Positions 47,590-57,346 are shown, numbered from the stretch's first letter. The stretch: DNA of 64,000 bases from Nocardioides panaciterrulae (GCF_013409645.1 NZ_JACCBG010000001.1:1426001-1490000); one strand, 5' to 3'. The notes: generated by a model from the letters alone, not told the origin. Program-made: numbers and translations.

Positions 47590-47617
47590 GGGCAAAGGGC
47601 TGACCACTGCTCACCCG

Positions 47618-47671
47618 CCGGGACGTCATGCGGATCTTGGTCTTCGGACCTCGACCCGCATGACGTCCCGG
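47618..47671 (+). terminator. Hairpin terminator after etfA
   Basis: CCGGGACGTCATGCGG (47618-47633) and CCGCATGACGTCCCGG (47656-47671) pair perfectly over 16 bases around a 22-base loop; TGATTTT follows. It ends the etfBA transcript; the size of the loop is unusual. Confidence 0.7.
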
Positions 47672-47704
47672 TGATTTTCGGGTGCGGGTGGGTAAGGGAC
47701 ACCC

Positions 47705-48646
47705 ATGAGCACCGTGCCCGAGCCCGCGCTGGCGACGCTGAGCCACGACCGGTTCTGGGAGCCGGGATGGATCTACGAGCGCAAGCTGGACGGCCAGCGG
47801 TGCCTCGCCGTCCGCGACTCCCGCGGGACGCGGCTCTACTCCCGGTCCGGACGCGACGTGACCGTCGCGTTCCCCGAGGTCGCCGAGGCGCTGGAGCAGC
47901 AGGCCGCGACCGACTTCGTGGTCGACGGCGAGATCGTGGCCTTCGAAGGGTCGCGGACCAGCTTCGCGCGGCTGCAGCCGCGGATCCACGTCAGCTCCGC
48001 GGCGAAGGCGCGCCGCAGCGGGGTGGCCGTGTGGCTCTACGCGTTCGACCTGCTGCAGGCCGACGAGGAGGACCTGACCGGGTTGCCGCTGCTGGAGCGC
48101 AAGCGGCGGCTGCGCGCGCTGCTCACGTGGGAGGACCCGGTGCGTTACACCCCGCACCGGGTGCACGCGGGGGAGGAGTGGTTCTCCGAGATCTGCCGCC
48201 GGGGCTGGGAGGGCCTGATCGCCAAGCGCGCGGACGCGGCGTACGCCACGGGTCGGACGGACCGCTGGCTGAAGTTCAAGTGCGAGGCCGGCCAGGAGCT
48301 CGTCGTGGTCGGCTGGACCGATCCGGAGGGCTCGCGGGTGGCGCTGGGTGCGCTGCTGCTGGGCCACTGGGACGGGACGGACCTGGTGTACGCCGGCAAG
48401 GTCGGCACCGGCTTCTCCCAGAAGGTGCTGCGGGAGCTGCACGAGCGCCTGGTCCCGCTCGAGCGTGACGACCCGCCCTGCACCCGCGGCGCCCTTCCGC
48501 GCGCGGGCGTGCACTGGGCCGAGCCGGAGCTGGTCGCGGAGATCGCGTTCACCGAGTGGACCAGGGCGGGCCAGCTGCGGCACCCCCGCTACCTTGGGCT
48601 GCGGACCGACAAGCCGGCGCGCGACGTCGTCCGGGAGGCGCGGTGA
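47705..48646 (+). CDS. ATP-dependent DNA ligase, LigD ligase-domain type
   Basis: 313 residues. Stand-alone ligase matching the ligase domain of LigD. Motif I ERKLDGQR with nucleophile K27, motif III LYAFDLLQ region, motif IV EGLIAKR and motif V WLKFKC, then the OB-fold VVGWTDPEGSRVALGALLLG. Seals nicks and, with the neighbouring polymerase, ends in non-homologous end joining. No N-terminal polymerase or PE domain. Its stop overlaps the polymerase GTG (GTGA). Confidence 0.92.
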   Translation: MSTVPEPALATLSHDRFWEPGWIYERKLDGQRCLAVRDSRGTRLYSRSGRDVTVAFPEVAEALEQQAATDFVVDGEIVAFEGSRTSFARLQPRIHVSSAAKARRSGVAVWLYAFDLLQADEEDLTGLPLLERKRRLRALLTWEDPVRYTPHRVHAGEEWFSEICRRGWEGLIAKRADAAYATGRTDRWLKFKCEAGQELVVVGWTDPEGSRVALGALLLGHWDGTDLVYAGKVGTGFSQKVLRELHERLVPLERDDPPCTRGALPRAGVHWAEPELVAEIAFTEWTRAGQLRHPRYLGLRTDKPARDVVREAR

Positions 48647-49542
48647 GCGGCGAGGTCGAGGGCGTCGAGGTCACCCACGCGGACAAGGAGCTGTTCCCGG
48701 CGGGGGACCGCGGGGCGGCGGTCACGAAGGAGGGCCTGGCCCGGTACTACGCCGACATGGCGGCCGTGATGCTGCCGCACCTGCGGGAGCGGCCAGTGAA
48801 CATGCAGCGCTTCCCCGACGGCATCGAGGGCCCCGGGTTCTACGAGAAGAAGGTCCCCTCGCACTTCCCGGACCGGGTGGCCACCGTGGAGGTCGTGACC
48901 GCCGAGCGGCGACAACGGCAGGTGGTGGTCGACGACGTGCGCACGCTGGTCTACCTGGCCCAGCAGGCGTGCCTGACCCCGCACACGTGGCTCAGCCGCG
49001 TCGGCGACCTGGACCGGCCCGACCAGCTGGTCTTCGACCTCGACCCCTCGGTGGAGGGGCTGGCGGAGGTCCGCCGGGCGACCCGGCTGGTAGGGGAGAT
49101 CCTCGACGAGCTCGGGCTCACGTCGTACCTCAAGACCACCGGCTCGCGCGGCTACCACGTGTTGGTGCCGCTGCGCGCGCAGGAGGGGTTCGACGAGGTG
49201 CGCGACTTCGCGAGGTCGGTCGCGTCGGTGCTGGTCGCCCGCGAGCCGGACCTGCTCACGCTGGAGCAGCGCAAGGACAGGCGCGGCGACCGGGTGTTCG
49301 TCGACGTGCTGCGCAACGGCTACGGGCAGACGGCGGTCCCGGCATACGCCGTGCGTGCGCGGCCGGGCGCCCCGGTCTCGACGCCACTGGAGTGGTCGGA
49401 GCTGTCACGGGTCGAGCCCGACCAGCACACGATCGGGTCGGTGCGCCGCCGGCTGGCGCAGCGCCCGGACCCGTGGGCCGACCTGCGACGGCACGCACAG
49501 GGCCTCGGCCGCGCGCGAGAGCGGCTCGCCGCGCTCACGTGA
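48643..49542 (+). CDS. LigD-type DNA polymerase/primase (PolDom)
   Basis: 299 residues. Archaeo-eukaryotic primase-like polymerase of the LigD family. Substrate-pocket PVNMQRFPDGIEGPGFYEKK, metal ligands in LVFDLDPS, TTGSRGYHVLVPL and the third Asp in VFVDVLRNGYGQTAVPAYAVR. Fills or extends ends with ribo- or deoxynucleotides in NHEJ. GTG start within the ligase stop, so coupled. The PE gene is convergent six bases downstream. No Ku gene in the window. Confidence 0.93.
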   Translation: MSGEVEGVEVTHADKELFPAGDRGAAVTKEGLARYYADMAAVMLPHLRERPVNMQRFPDGIEGPGFYEKKVPSHFPDRVATVEVVTAERRQRQVVVDDVRTLVYLAQQACLTPHTWLSRVGDLDRPDQLVFDLDPSVEGLAEVRRATRLVGEILDELGLTSYLKTTGSRGYHVLVPLRAQEGFDEVRDFARSVASVLVAREPDLLTLEQRKDRRGDRVFVDVLRNGYGQTAVPAYAVRARPGAPVSTPLEWSELSRVEPDQHTIGSVRRRLAQRPDPWADLRRHAQGLGRARERLAALT

Positions 49543-49548
49543 GGACTG

Positions 49549-50130
49549 CTACTCCTCGAGGTCCTCGTTGGTCCGCCCGCTCAGCACCGACTCCGGCTGG
49601 GTCTTCGCCGGCTTGCGCCGCCGGTCCGCGCCCTCGTCGTCGACCTTGACCAGCAGCCAGTTGCTGTCGTCGCCGCCCATCTTGGTGTGGGTCAGCGCGA
49701 AGGCCCCGGTGAGCTTCTGCCCGTGCAGGGCGACCTTGAGGTGGCCGCCGGCGAGCGCGTCCTCCAGGGCCAGCGGGGCGCCGTCCTTCTCGGTGAGGTT
49801 CTCCAGGTGCCCGGTGTCCCACACCACGACCGTGCCGGCGCCGTACCCCTGGTCGATCCGGCCCTCGAAGTCGGCGTAGTCCAGTGGGTGGTCCTCGGTG
49901 CGGGTGGCCAGCCGCTTGTCGCGCGGGTCCAGCGAGGGCCCCTTGGGCACCGCCCACGAGACCAGCGTCCCGCCGATCTCGAGGCGGAAGTCGAAGTGCA
50001 GGCTCGAGGCGTCGTGGCGCTGGACGACGAACACCGGGCCGTCCTCCGAGCCGCCGCTGCCCCGTCCGGACGGCTCGCCGGAGCGGTCGGTGTCGCGCTT
50101 GCGGCGGTACGCCGCGAGGTCGTCGGCCAT
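49549..50130 (-). CDS. LigD-type 3'-phosphoesterase
   Basis: 193 residues. Phosphoesterase domain normally inside LigD: VFVVQRHDASSLHFDFRLE with the metal-binding His pair, SWAVPKGPSLDP, TEDHPLDYADFEGRI and HTKMGGDDSNWLLVK near the end. Trims 3'-ribonucleotides and phosphates before ligation. ATG 50130 (MADDLAAYRRKRD) is the usual start. Encoded opposite to the polymerase and ligase genes. Confidence 0.92.
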   Translation of the reverse strand: MADDLAAYRRKRDTDRSGEPSGRGSGGSEDGPVFVVQRHDASSLHFDFRLEIGGTLVSWAVPKGPSLDPRDKRLATRTEDHPLDYADFEGRIDQGYGAGTVVVWDTGHLENLTEKDGAPLALEDALAGGHLKVALHGQKLTGAFALTHTKMGGDDSNWLLVKVDDEGADRRRKPAKTQPESVLSGRTNEDLEE

Positions 50131-50197
50131 GGCGTCCGGGTACCCGACGGGGGAGGCAGGCAAACGGCGGCCGCGGAGGGCGGGCTAGGGTCCACGC

Positions 50198-50581
50198 GTG
50201 GATGACGGATCAGCCATCGAGCGCCTGCTCGAGCGGTGTCGTCGGGGCATGCAGCGGGTCGCGCCGGCGGAGCTGGAGGGCGAGCTCGCCGCGGGCGCGC
50301 TGGTCGTCGACACCCGCCCGGTCGAGCAGCGCCAGCGCGACGGCGAGCTGCCAGGGGCCGTGGTGATCGACCGGAACGTGCTGGAGTGGCGGTTGGACCC
50401 GACTTCCCCCCACCGGATCCCCGAGGCGCGGGCGGGTCGCAAGGTCGTGGTGGTGTGCAACGAGGGCTACAGCTCCAGCCTGGCGGCACACACGCTCCGG
50501 CAGCTCGGACTGGTCGACGCCACCGATCTCGAGGGCGGGTTCCAGGCATGGGCGGCCCACTCACTCCCGTCGCGGTCGTGA
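50198..50581 (+). CDS. Rhodanese-domain sulfurtransferase
   Basis: 127 residues, one rhodanese domain: LVVDTRPVEQRQRDGELPGA, the active-site loop VVVCNEGYSSSLAA with the persulfide Cys, and the closing LEGGFQAW. Transfers sulfane sulfur; acceptor unknown. GTG at 50198 is six bases after TAGGGT, so probably leaderless. Its 3' end overlaps the convergent HNH gene by about 20 bases. Confidence 0.88.
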   Translation: MDDGSAIERLLERCRRGMQRVAPAELEGELAAGALVVDTRPVEQRQRDGELPGAVVIDRNVLEWRLDPTSPHRIPEARAGRKVVVVCNEGYSSSLAAHTLRQLGLVDATDLEGGFQAWAAHSLPSRS

Positions 50582-51955
50582 CCTGATCCACGCCTGTTCG
50601 ACGCCGTGTCTGGGTGGGGGTCTGAACTCGGGTCGCCGGTCGGTGGGGTCGAGGCGGACCTGCCAGGGGGTGTGGTGGAGGACCCGGTGGTGGTGGCCAC
50701 ACAGCAGCACCAGGTTGGGCAGGGAGGTGGGGCCGCCGTCGGCCCAGTGGTGGATGTGGTGGGCCTGGCACATCACCGGTGGCCGGGTGCAGCCCGGGAA
50801 CGCACAGTGCGCGTCGCGGCAGACCAGGGCGGTCCACAACGCGGCGGTGACCAGCCGGTTGGCCCGGCCCACGTCCAACACCTGCCCGCGGGTGCCGAGC
50901 ACGACGGGGATCACGTCGGCGTCGCAAGCCAGCCGCCGCACCGCCCCGGGTGAGAGGTGGCCGCCATCCTCGGTGACCCCGCCGGGGCACCGGTAGCCGG
51001 CCAGCACCGCGGCGGTGGGGTCGGTCTCGCCGAGGCAGGTCCAGTCGATCCGCCCGGCCGGTGGTCTCAGTTGGGTGCGTAGGGACTCCAGGTCGGTGGT
51101 GACCGCCAGCCGGGGCCGGGCGCCGTGGCACTCGGGCGGCAGATCGGTGCCCAGCGCGTGCTGGGCGACCTGGACCAGGGCGTCCCACATCCGGGTGCCG
51201 TGGTCACGCGGGTCGGTCTGCACCTGCTCGTCGGGGTGGTCGGGGTCGAGGGCGGGGGCGGGCTTGGTCAGCGGCAGCAGGGCGGCCTTGAGGACCGCAG
51301 CGTCCTCCACGGTCCCGCGGCCCTTCAACCACGCCCCACCCGCACCGTCGTCGGTGATCGAGAGGAACCGGTGCAGGTGGGCGGCACGTTCCTCGCGGTC
51401 GAGCTTCTGCTGCTGGCGGCGTTCCTCGCCGTCTGGGTCGACCACCGCGGCGATCTTCTTGCCCACCACGGCCAGCGCGGTGGCATCCAGCCGGGTGGCC
51501 TCCGCCAGCAGCACCTGCTCGGCGCGAGCGCGCAGCGCCTCGTCGTGGGGCAGCGCGTCGACCGCGTCCACGATCACCGCCGCCTGCTCCGGCGACACCT
51601 CCCCACGACTCAACGCGGCATGGGTCGCGGTCCGCTCGCCCACGAGCACCGGGGCCTGGCGGACCGTGCGGTGCCCGATCGTGCGCTGCTGGCCGGCGGC
51701 GTGGGTGAACCAGTCGGCGGTCGATCCCCAGGCCAGCGTCTGCTTGGCGATCTTGCGGGCCTCCACCTCGGCCACTAGCGACGCCTCAAGCGCAGCGAGA
51801 TGGGCGCGCAGCCGCTCCGCCTCGTGGACCGCCTCCACGATCTCCTCGGCCGGGCTCGCCGCCCACAACCGCGCGTCGAGCTGCCCGACCAGTACGTTGG
51901 CAGCCGCGACCACGCCGGCGGCACCGGTCGGTGCGAGGGGTGGCAGCTGCTCCAT
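50561..51955 (-). CDS. DUF222 (13E12 repeat) HNH endonuclease-like protein
   Basis: 464 residues. Residues ~20-320 form the DUF222/13E12 region (LRAHLAALEASLVAEVEAR, GEVSPEQAAVIVDAV, RRQQQKLDREERAAHLH). The C-terminus holds an HNH motif with zinc ligands: CAFPGCTRPPVMCQAHHIHHWADGG, NLVLLCGHHHRVLHH. These multi-copy proteins are widespread in actinobacteria and function is unsettled. ATG at 51955 (MEQLPP) or 51967. Confidence 0.9.
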   Translation of the reverse strand: MEQLPPLAPTGAAGVVAAANVLVGQLDARLWAASPAEEIVEAVHEAERLRAHLAALEASLVAEVEARKIAKQTLAWGSTADWFTHAAGQQRTIGHRTVRQAPVLVGERTATHAALSRGEVSPEQAAVIVDAVDALPHDEALRARAEQVLLAEATRLDATALAVVGKKIAAVVDPDGEERRQQQKLDREERAAHLHRFLSITDDGAGGAWLKGRGTVEDAAVLKAALLPLTKPAPALDPDHPDEQVQTDPRDHGTRMWDALVQVAQHALGTDLPPECHGARPRLAVTTDLESLRTQLRPPAGRIDWTCLGETDPTAAVLAGYRCPGGVTEDGGHLSPGAVRRLACDADVIPVVLGTRGQVLDVGRANRLVTAALWTALVCRDAHCAFPGCTRPPVMCQAHHIHHWADGGPTSLPNLVLLCGHHHRVLHHTPWQVRLDPTDRRPEFRPPPRHGVEQAWIRSRPRRE

Positions 51956-51967
51956 GGTTTGACCCAA

Positions 51968-52295
51968 CCAGAGGCCACCGACACTCCGACCCCGTCAGAG
52001 GCGGTTGTTCACAGGCCTCAGGTCGCGAAGCGATAACGGCTTCGAGAGCCTCTCCATAACGGCGCGGCGGGGGTCTTGTACGTACGTGCGTACACCCCGG
52101 AGCGGACCTAGGACCGGCCGCCGAACCTCCCGGACGACCGTGAGCCGGGCAGCGACCGCGACCCCACGCGGCGCCGTACCCGCATAACTGCCAAGACAGC
52201 AACCACCCACGGCCAGCGAGCCGCCGACGGCGGTCTCGAGGATCGTCGCTGGCGCTCCTCGCACCTCGACCACCCGAACACGCCCGGACGCACCA
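51968..52295. other. Intergenic region with one dyad, no gene seen
   Basis: About 330 bases upstream of the HNH gene. Short frames here lack coding character. One notable dyad, TGTACGTACGTGCGTACA (52077-52094; TGTACG/CGTACA arms, six-base centre), could be a regulator site. No RNA gene recognised. Confidence 0.5.
52077..52094. promoter_or_regulatory. TGTACG/CGTACA dyad, possible operator
   Basis: Perfect six-base arms around TACGTG, about 120 bases ahead of the HNH gene start. Regulator unknown. Confidence 0.35.
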
Positions 52296-52328
52296 CCGGC
52301 CGCGACCCGGGGGCAGGGTCGCGGCCGG
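52296..52328 (-). terminator. Terminator after the lysyl-oxidase-like gene
   Basis: CCGGCCGCGACCC (52296-52308) pairs with GGGTCGCGGCCGG (52316-52328), 13 perfect pairs with a seven-base loop, 27 bases past the stop of the minus-strand gene. Confidence 0.7.
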
Positions 52329-52355
52329 CAGACTGGTCCCAGTCGGGACGAGAGG

Positions 52356-53906
52356 TCAGAAGCCCCGGGTCGACTCCTCGACGTTGCCGACCTGCGGCAC
52401 CGTCACCGTGTAGGTGCCGTCCTTGTGGCGCGTGAGGTCCACCTCGCGCAGCACCTGGTTGTTGGAGGTGTCGGACTCGATGAGGTGACCGTCGGGGTTG
52501 GCCGTCACCGCGATGAAGTACTTGCCGGACGGGAGCCCGGTGAGCCGGAACGACTGGCCGGCGCGGTACTGCGCGTAGGTGTCGCCCCAGCCGGCGGCCA
52601 GCACCTCGCGGATCGACAGGGAGCTCAGGTCACCGCAGGACGTCGAGAGGTCGGTGTTCTCCGGGTTCCAGTCGGCGTCCTTGACGGTGAGGTCGACGGC
52701 GTCGGTGTTGGCCAGGCAGAAGGCCTCCTTCTTGGAGCGCACCTTCTCGCTGATGTCGCCGGCGCCGTCCGCGGTCACCAGGGTGTAGCGGGCGAAGTCC
52801 TCGAAGTGCCAGTGGTGGTGCGAGGGGCGGGCGTCCCACTCCATCGAGCCGACCGGCTGGTAGCCGACCTGGTTGCCGTCGCCGTCGAAGAAGTACTGGT
52901 AGGCGTCCATGTTCTCCTGGCCGTTGCGGAAGCCGTCGACGACCAGCGGGCTGTCGCCGGCGTTCCACACCGTCGCGGCGAACTGCAGGAAGTGGCCGTT
53001 GCGAGAGACCTGGATGCCCCAGGCCGGGAGCGGCCGCAGGTCCGGACGCGGGCCGTCCGCGGGAGTGGTGGCGGCGCCGGTGGGCCGGTGGGCCGCCGGG
53101 CGGGCGACCCGGGCGTGCTGGGTGGTCCGGACGGCCGGGTCCCCGGCGGTACGACGCGCGTGCTGCTGGGCCAAGCGGCGGTAGTTGCCGCCGTCGCCGG
53201 CGTCGACCACGAGCCGGAACGACGTCGAGGCGTCGGCCGCGTCGAGGCCGAAGGCGTCGACGTACTTCTGGTTGATGCTGGCGGTCACGTCGTACTTGCC
53301 GAGCGGCAGCCGCATCGGCCGGGTCTGGCCGAGGATCGGGGTCGCCCAGCCCGCCTGGATGCCCTGGACGGATCCCAGCGTGAACGGGTTGTACCAGCAG
53401 GACTTGGGGTACGGCGAGGTCGCCGGCGCGTCCGGCTGCACCCGCTCCGACCAGCCGCTGAGGCACGCGGTCTTGTCGAGCGTGGTCACGTCGCCGCCCT
53501 TGACCGGAGTCATCGTGACGTGGATGAAGTGCGCGAGGCCGTTGAAGCTGTTCATCACGCCCGCGTCCAGGGTCTTGTCGCCGTCCGCGGAGCGCCAGAC
53601 GGTCGTGATCGGCCCGTCGTAGGTGTCGGCGCGGGTGGACCACAGCTCGAACGGCACGCCCTGGGCGATCACGCGCAGTCCGAAGTCGGTCCACACGCGC
53701 TTGCTGCCGTAGGTGTAGGCGGTCACCTTGTCCGGTGCCCAGAGCCGGAGCGGCGAACCGGTCGCGGCGGTCGTGCCGGCCGCGGGCGAGGTGCCCGCGG
53801 AGGCGTCGGCGGCCTGGGGGAGCAGGGCCAGCGGGGCGAGGGTCAGCGAGGCGGCAAGCCCGAGACCGAGAGTGCGAGTGGCGTTGCGCCATGAGTGACG
53901 AGGCAC
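52356..53906 (-). CDS. Secreted lysyl-oxidase-like protein
   Basis: 516 residues. Signal peptide: basic [10 protein letters not shown], hydrophobic [14 protein letters not shown], then AADASA cleavage-like site. The C-terminal ~200 residues resemble lysyl oxidase, with the copper-ligand motif [18 protein letters not shown] and [17 protein letters not shown]. The first half ([20 protein letters not shown]) is a separate beta-rich domain. Would oxidise amines on cell-surface or extracellular proteins; substrate unknown. GTG 53906 has AAGGA seven bases upstream. Confidence 0.85.
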   Translation of the reverse strand: MPRHSWRNATRTLGLGLAASLTLAPLALLPQAADASAGTSPAAGTTAATGSPLRLWAPDKVTAYTYGSKRVWTDFGLRVIAQGVPFELWSTRADTYDGPITTVWRSADGDKTLDAGVMNSFNGLAHFIHVTMTPVKGGDVTTLDKTACLSGWSERVQPDAPATSPYPKSCWYNPFTLGSVQGIQAGWATPILGQTRPMRLPLGKYDVTASINQKYVDAFGLDAADASTSFRLVVDAGDGGNYRRLAQQHARRTAGDPAVRTTQHARVARPAAHRPTGAATTPADGPRPDLRPLPAWGIQVSRNGHFLQFAATVWNAGDSPLVVDGFRNGQENMDAYQYFFDGDGNQVGYQPVGSMEWDARPSHHHWHFEDFARYTLVTADGAGDISEKVRSKKEAFCLANTDAVDLTVKDADWNPENTDLSTSCGDLSSLSIREVLAAGWGDTYAQYRAGQSFRLTGLPSGKYFIAVTANPDGHLIESDTSNNQVLREVDLTRHKDGTYTVTVPQVGNVEESTRGF

Positions 53907-54036
53907 GGGCTTGTCCTTCGAGACGATGGGTGCGAGCAGGTGCTTGCGGAGCCTAGGACGCGGCGGAGGCGCGGATGGTTGCCTTCGGCGCAAGACACGC
54001 CAACTCGTGACCTCCGGCTCGCCTAGGCTCACAGGC

Positions 54037-55296
54037 ATGGCAGGTGAGGACACCCGGAACGACGTGCTCGAGGCGGCCCGCCGGGCCCGCGGGGCGAGCC
54101 ACGGGCTGGCACTGGCGACCCGGGCCCGGAAGGACGCGGCCCTCCACGCGATGGCCGACGGCCTGCTGGGCGCCGAGGCGGCGGTGCTGGCCGCCAACGC
54201 CGAGGACGTCCGGCGCGCGGAGGAGGCCGGCACCCCGGTCAACATCGTCGACCGCCTCCGGCTCACGCCCGACCGGTTGGCCGCCATGGCCCAGGGGCTG
54301 CGCGACGTCGCCGGCCTGCCGGACCCGGTCGGGGAGGTGGTGCGCGGCGGGACGCTCGCCAACGGGTTGGAGCTGCGCCAGGTCCGGGTGCCGTTCGGCG
54401 TGGTCGGGATGATCTACGAGGCGCGACCCAACGTCACCGCGGACGCCGCCGGCATCTGCCTGAAGTCCGGCAACGCCGTGCTCCTGCGGGGCAGCTCCAG
54501 TGCCCGGTCCAGCAACGCCGCGATCGTCGAGGTGCTCCGGGCGGCCGCCGTCGCCACCGGCCTCGACGCGGACGTGGTCCAGCTGGTGCCCGGCGACTCG
54601 CACGACAGCGTCAAGGCGCTGATGCGCGCCCGCGGCCTGGTCGACGTGCTGATCCCGCGCGGCGGTGCCGGGCTGATCCGGAGCGTCGTGGAGGAGTCCA
54701 CGGTGCCGGTGATCGAGACCGGCGTCGGCAACTGCCACGTCTACGTCGACCAGCACGCCGACCTCGACAAGGCGCTGGCGATCGTCGTGAACGCCAAGAC
54801 CCAGCGCACCAGCGTCTGCAACGCCGCGGAGTCGCTGCTGGTGCACGCGGAGGTCGCCGACGCGTTCCTGCCCAGGGTGGTCGCCGCCCTGCAGGACGCG
54901 GGCGTGAGGATCCACGGCGACGACGCGTTCACGGCGTACGACGGGGTGGTCCCCGCGACCGAGCAGGACTGGGGCGAGGAGTACCTCTCCCTCGACATCT
55001 CCGCCCGGGTCGTCCCCGACCTCGACGAGGCGCTGCGCCACATCCGTCGCTACTCCAGCCAGCACTCCGACGCGATCGTCACCGAGCACCAGGGGACCGC
55101 CCGGCGGTTCGTCGCCGAGGTCGACTCGGCGGCGGTGCTCGTCAACGCCTCCACGCGGTTCACCGACGGCGGCGAGTTCGGCTTCGGCGCCGAGATCGGG
55201 ATCAGCACCCAGAAGCTGCACGCCCGCGGCCCCATGGGGCTGCCCGAGATGACCTCCACCAAGTACGTCGTGACCGGCGACGGGCACGTGCGCTGA
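54037..55296 (+). CDS. proA: Gamma-glutamyl phosphate reductase
   Basis: 419 residues. Reduces glutamyl-5-phosphate with NADPH in proline synthesis. Aldehyde-dehydrogenase fold: [58 protein letters not shown], catalytic Cys in [14 protein letters not shown], and [25 protein letters not shown] seven bases after TAGGCT, so probably leaderless. proB and obg, its common neighbours, are not upstream. Confidence 0.96.
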   Translation: MAGEDTRNDVLEAARRARGASHGLALATRARKDAALHAMADGLLGAEAAVLAANAEDVRRAEEAGTPVNIVDRLRLTPDRLAAMAQGLRDVAGLPDPVGEVVRGGTLANGLELRQVRVPFGVVGMIYEARPNVTADAAGICLKSGNAVLLRGSSSARSSNAAIVEVLRAAAVATGLDADVVQLVPGDSHDSVKALMRARGLVDVLIPRGGAGLIRSVVEESTVPVIETGVGNCHVYVDQHADLDKALAIVVNAKTQRTSVCNAAESLLVHAEVADAFLPRVVAALQDAGVRIHGDDAFTAYDGVVPATEQDWGEEYLSLDISARVVPDLDEALRHIRRYSSQHSDAIVTEHQGTARRFVAEVDSAAVLVNASTRFTDGGEFGFGAEIGISTQKLHARGPMGLPEMTSTKYVVTGDGHVR

Positions 55297-55365
55297 GCCG
55301 ATGCCGCTGAGCGGGCGGCCCGAGCGGATGCCGGAGTGTGCCTGCGTCCCGGTAGGCTGTCGGCC

Positions 55366-55461
55366 ATGAACCACTGGCTCGTCGGCGGTATCGCCCTGCT
55401 CATCCTCCTCGTCATGCTGTTCGGACTCCTGATGTTCGGCGCGGGACGCGAGCACAGCTGA
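55366..55461 (+). CDS. 31-residue membrane peptide
   Basis: [19 protein letters not shown] then [12 protein letters not shown]: one membrane helix and a short polar tail. ATG 55366 is seven bases after TAGGCT, the same leaderless pattern as proA. It ends 17 bases before nadD. Coding potential rests on this promoter and the hydrophobic composition. Confidence 0.55.
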   Translation: MNHWLVGGIALLILLVMLFGLLMFGAGREHS

Positions 55462-55478
55462 GCGCGACACCGGTCCCG

Positions 55479-56111
55479 GTGGAGGAGCCACGCGTTCCCG
55501 GCCCGCGCCGAGTGGGGGTGATGGGCGGCACGTTCGACCCCATCCACAACGGCCACCTGGTGGCCGCCTCGGAGGTGCAGGCGTGGTTCGACCTCGACGA
55601 GGTCGTCTTCGTGCCCACCGGTGACCCCTGGCAGAAGTCCCACCGGGAGGTCTCCCCGGCCGAGCACCGCTACCTGATGACGGTAATCGCCACCGCGGCC
55701 AACCCCCGGTTCAATGTCTCCCGCGTCGACATCGACCGCTCGGGTCCGACGTACACGATCGACACGCTGCGCGACCTGCATGCGGCCATGCCGGACGCCG
55801 AGCTCTACTTCATCACCGGCGTCGACGCGCTGACCGAGATCTTCACCTGGCGTGACGCCGAGGAGCTCTTCGAGCTCGCCCAGTTCGTGGGCTGCACCCG
55901 GCCCGGCTACGGGCTGGACGCCGCCACGGTTGCGTCGATCCCGGCCGACCGGGTCACCATGGTGGAGATCCCTGCGCTGGCGATCTCCTCGACCGACTGC
56001 CGCGACCGGACCCGCCGAGGCGAGCCGGTGTGGTACCTCGTGCCCGACGGCGTCGTCCAGTACATCGCCAAGCACCACCTCTACCCGCCCAAACCGGAGC
56101 AGCCTGAATGA
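55479..56111 (+). CDS. nadD: Nicotinate-nucleotide adenylyltransferase
   Basis: 210 residues. Adenylates nicotinate mononucleotide in NAD synthesis. Nucleotidyltransferase motifs: [18 protein letters not shown] (HxGH), [23 protein letters not shown] and the C-terminal [16 protein letters not shown] 55479 gives a few residues before the conserved GVMGGTFD. Its stop overlaps the rsfS ATG (ATGA). Order nadD-rsfS-gpgP is the common actinobacterial one. Confidence 0.95.
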   Translation: MEEPRVPGPRRVGVMGGTFDPIHNGHLVAASEVQAWFDLDEVVFVPTGDPWQKSHREVSPAEHRYLMTVIATAANPRFNVSRVDIDRSGPTYTIDTLRDLHAAMPDAELYFITGVDALTEIFTWRDAEELFELAQFVGCTRPGYGLDAATVASIPADRVTMVEIPALAISSTDCRDRTRRGEPVWYLVPDGVVQYIAKHHLYPPKPEQPE

Positions 56112-56488
56112 CCGCCACCGAACACGCCCTCGAGCTCGTCCGCGTCGCCGCGCACGCCGCCTCCGACAAGCTGGCGACGAACATCGTCGCCTTCGACGTC
56201 AGCGAGCAGCTCGCCATCACCGACGCCTTCCTACTCGCCTCCGCCTCCAACGAGCGCCAGGTCCAGGCGATCGTCGACGAGATCGAGGCCAAGCTGCGCG
56301 AGGTCGGCGCCAAGCCGATCCGCCGTGAGGGGGAGCGGCAGGGCCGCTGGGTCCTCATCGACTACGGCGACGTCGTGGTGCACGTCCAGCACGAGGAGGA
56401 GCGGCAGTTCTACGCCCTCGAGCGGCTCTGGCGCGACTGTCCCGTGATCGAGCTGCCGGCGGACGTGACGTCCGGCGGCCGCGGCTGA
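56108..56488 (+). CDS. rsfS: Ribosomal silencing factor RsfS
   Basis: 126 residues, Iojap/DUF143 family. Binds ribosomal protein uL14 and blocks subunit joining in starvation. [32 protein letters not shown] and [30 protein letters not shown] are the family signatures. Overlaps nadD by four bases. Confidence 0.95.
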   Translation: MTATEHALELVRVAAHAASDKLATNIVAFDVSEQLAITDAFLLASASNERQVQAIVDEIEAKLREVGAKPIRREGERQGRWVLIDYGDVVVHVQHEEERQFYALERLWRDCPVIELPADVTSGGRG

Positions 56489-56504
56489 GCGCGGGCAGCC
56501 GGAG

Positions 56505-57182
56505 GTGAGCTCGGCCGACCAGCGGTCCGCGGTCGAGATCGCGGAGACCCGAGGGGCACGCCGGCTGGTGCTGCTGCGCCACGGCCGGACCGCCTGGAAC
56601 CTCGAGGGCCGCGCCCAGGGCCACAGCGACGTGCCGCTCGACGAGGCCGGGCACGCCCAGGCCGCCGCGGCCGCGCCCTACGTCGCGGCGCTGCGGCCGA
56701 CGGCGGTGTGGACCAGCGACCTCACCCGGGCCCGCCAGACCGCGTCGTACGTCGAGGCCGCGACCGGCCTGGTCGCGGCCACCGACCCGCGGCTGCGGGA
56801 GTACGACGTCGGTCTCCGCGCCGGCCTGACGATGGCCGAGTTCGCCGAGAAGCACCCGGCCGAGCACGACCGGTGGCAGGCGCACCTCTCCTGGGACGTG
56901 GTGCCCGGGGCGGAGTCCGACGCGGACGTGACCGCCCGGATGGTGCCCGCGCTGCGGGAGTGCCTCGCCGCCCTCGGGACCGGGGAGACCGGGGTGGTGG
57001 TGGCGCATGGGGCGTGCCTGAAGGTGTCGCTCCTCGCGCTGCTCGGCCTGCCGCCGGAGGCCGAGGCGGCGCTGCTGCACATGGACAACTGCGGCTGGGC
57101 CACGCTCACCGAGCACCGCAGCGGCCGCGTGCGGCTGAGCTCCTACAACGAGACCGCCGGCGGTCTTCCGGCCACGCCGTAG
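56505..57182 (+). CDS. gpgP: Histidine phosphatase, probable glucosyl-3-phosphoglycerate phosphatase
   Basis: 225 residues. Phosphoglycerate-mutase-like phosphatase: LVLLRHGRTAWN with catalytic His, SDLTRARQTASYV and second His in VVVAHGACLK. Position after nadD-rsfS matches GpgP (Rv2419c) of mycobacteria, which makes glucosylglycerate for methylglucose lipopolysaccharide. That function is inferred from context and size; a generic phosphatase is possible. GTG start at 56505. Confidence 0.78.
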   Translation: MSSADQRSAVEIAETRGARRLVLLRHGRTAWNLEGRAQGHSDVPLDEAGHAQAAAAAPYVAALRPTAVWTSDLTRARQTASYVEAATGLVAATDPRLREYDVGLRAGLTMAEFAEKHPAEHDRWQAHLSWDVVPGAESDADVTARMVPALRECLAALGTGETGVVVAHGACLKVSLLALLGLPPEAEAALLHMDNCGWATLTEHRSGRVRLSSYNETAGGLPATP

Positions 57183-57266
57183 GGCCCCCCGGATTTCACT
57201 CCGGCAGCACGTTTGGCTAGTATTCAGCGCGTTGCTCACCTGGGCGGAAGCGCCGGGGAACGCAAT

Positions 57267-57339
57267 GGGGCTGTGGCGCAGCTGGTAGCGCATCTGCATG
57301 GCATGCAGAGGGTCAGGGGTTCGAGTCCCCTCAGCTCCA
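57267..57339 (+). tRNA. tRNA-Ala (GGC)
   Basis: Cloverleaf is clear: acceptor GGGGCTG pairs with CAGCTCC; D arm GCGC/GCGC; anticodon stem TCTGC/GCAGA with loop ATGGCAT, anticodon GGC; T arm GGGGT-TCGAGTC-CCC. Discriminator A. CCA is not encoded. A strong hairpin follows. Confidence 0.95.
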
Positions 57340-57346
57340 CCCCGAT

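Noticed and set aside
45595-47607. 670-residue minus-strand frame opposite etfBA
   Set aside because: Antisense shadow of two well defined genes with conserved motifs.
51995-52273. Small frames in the gap before the HNH gene
   Set aside because: No ribosome site, promoter pattern or typical codon use; composition looks random.
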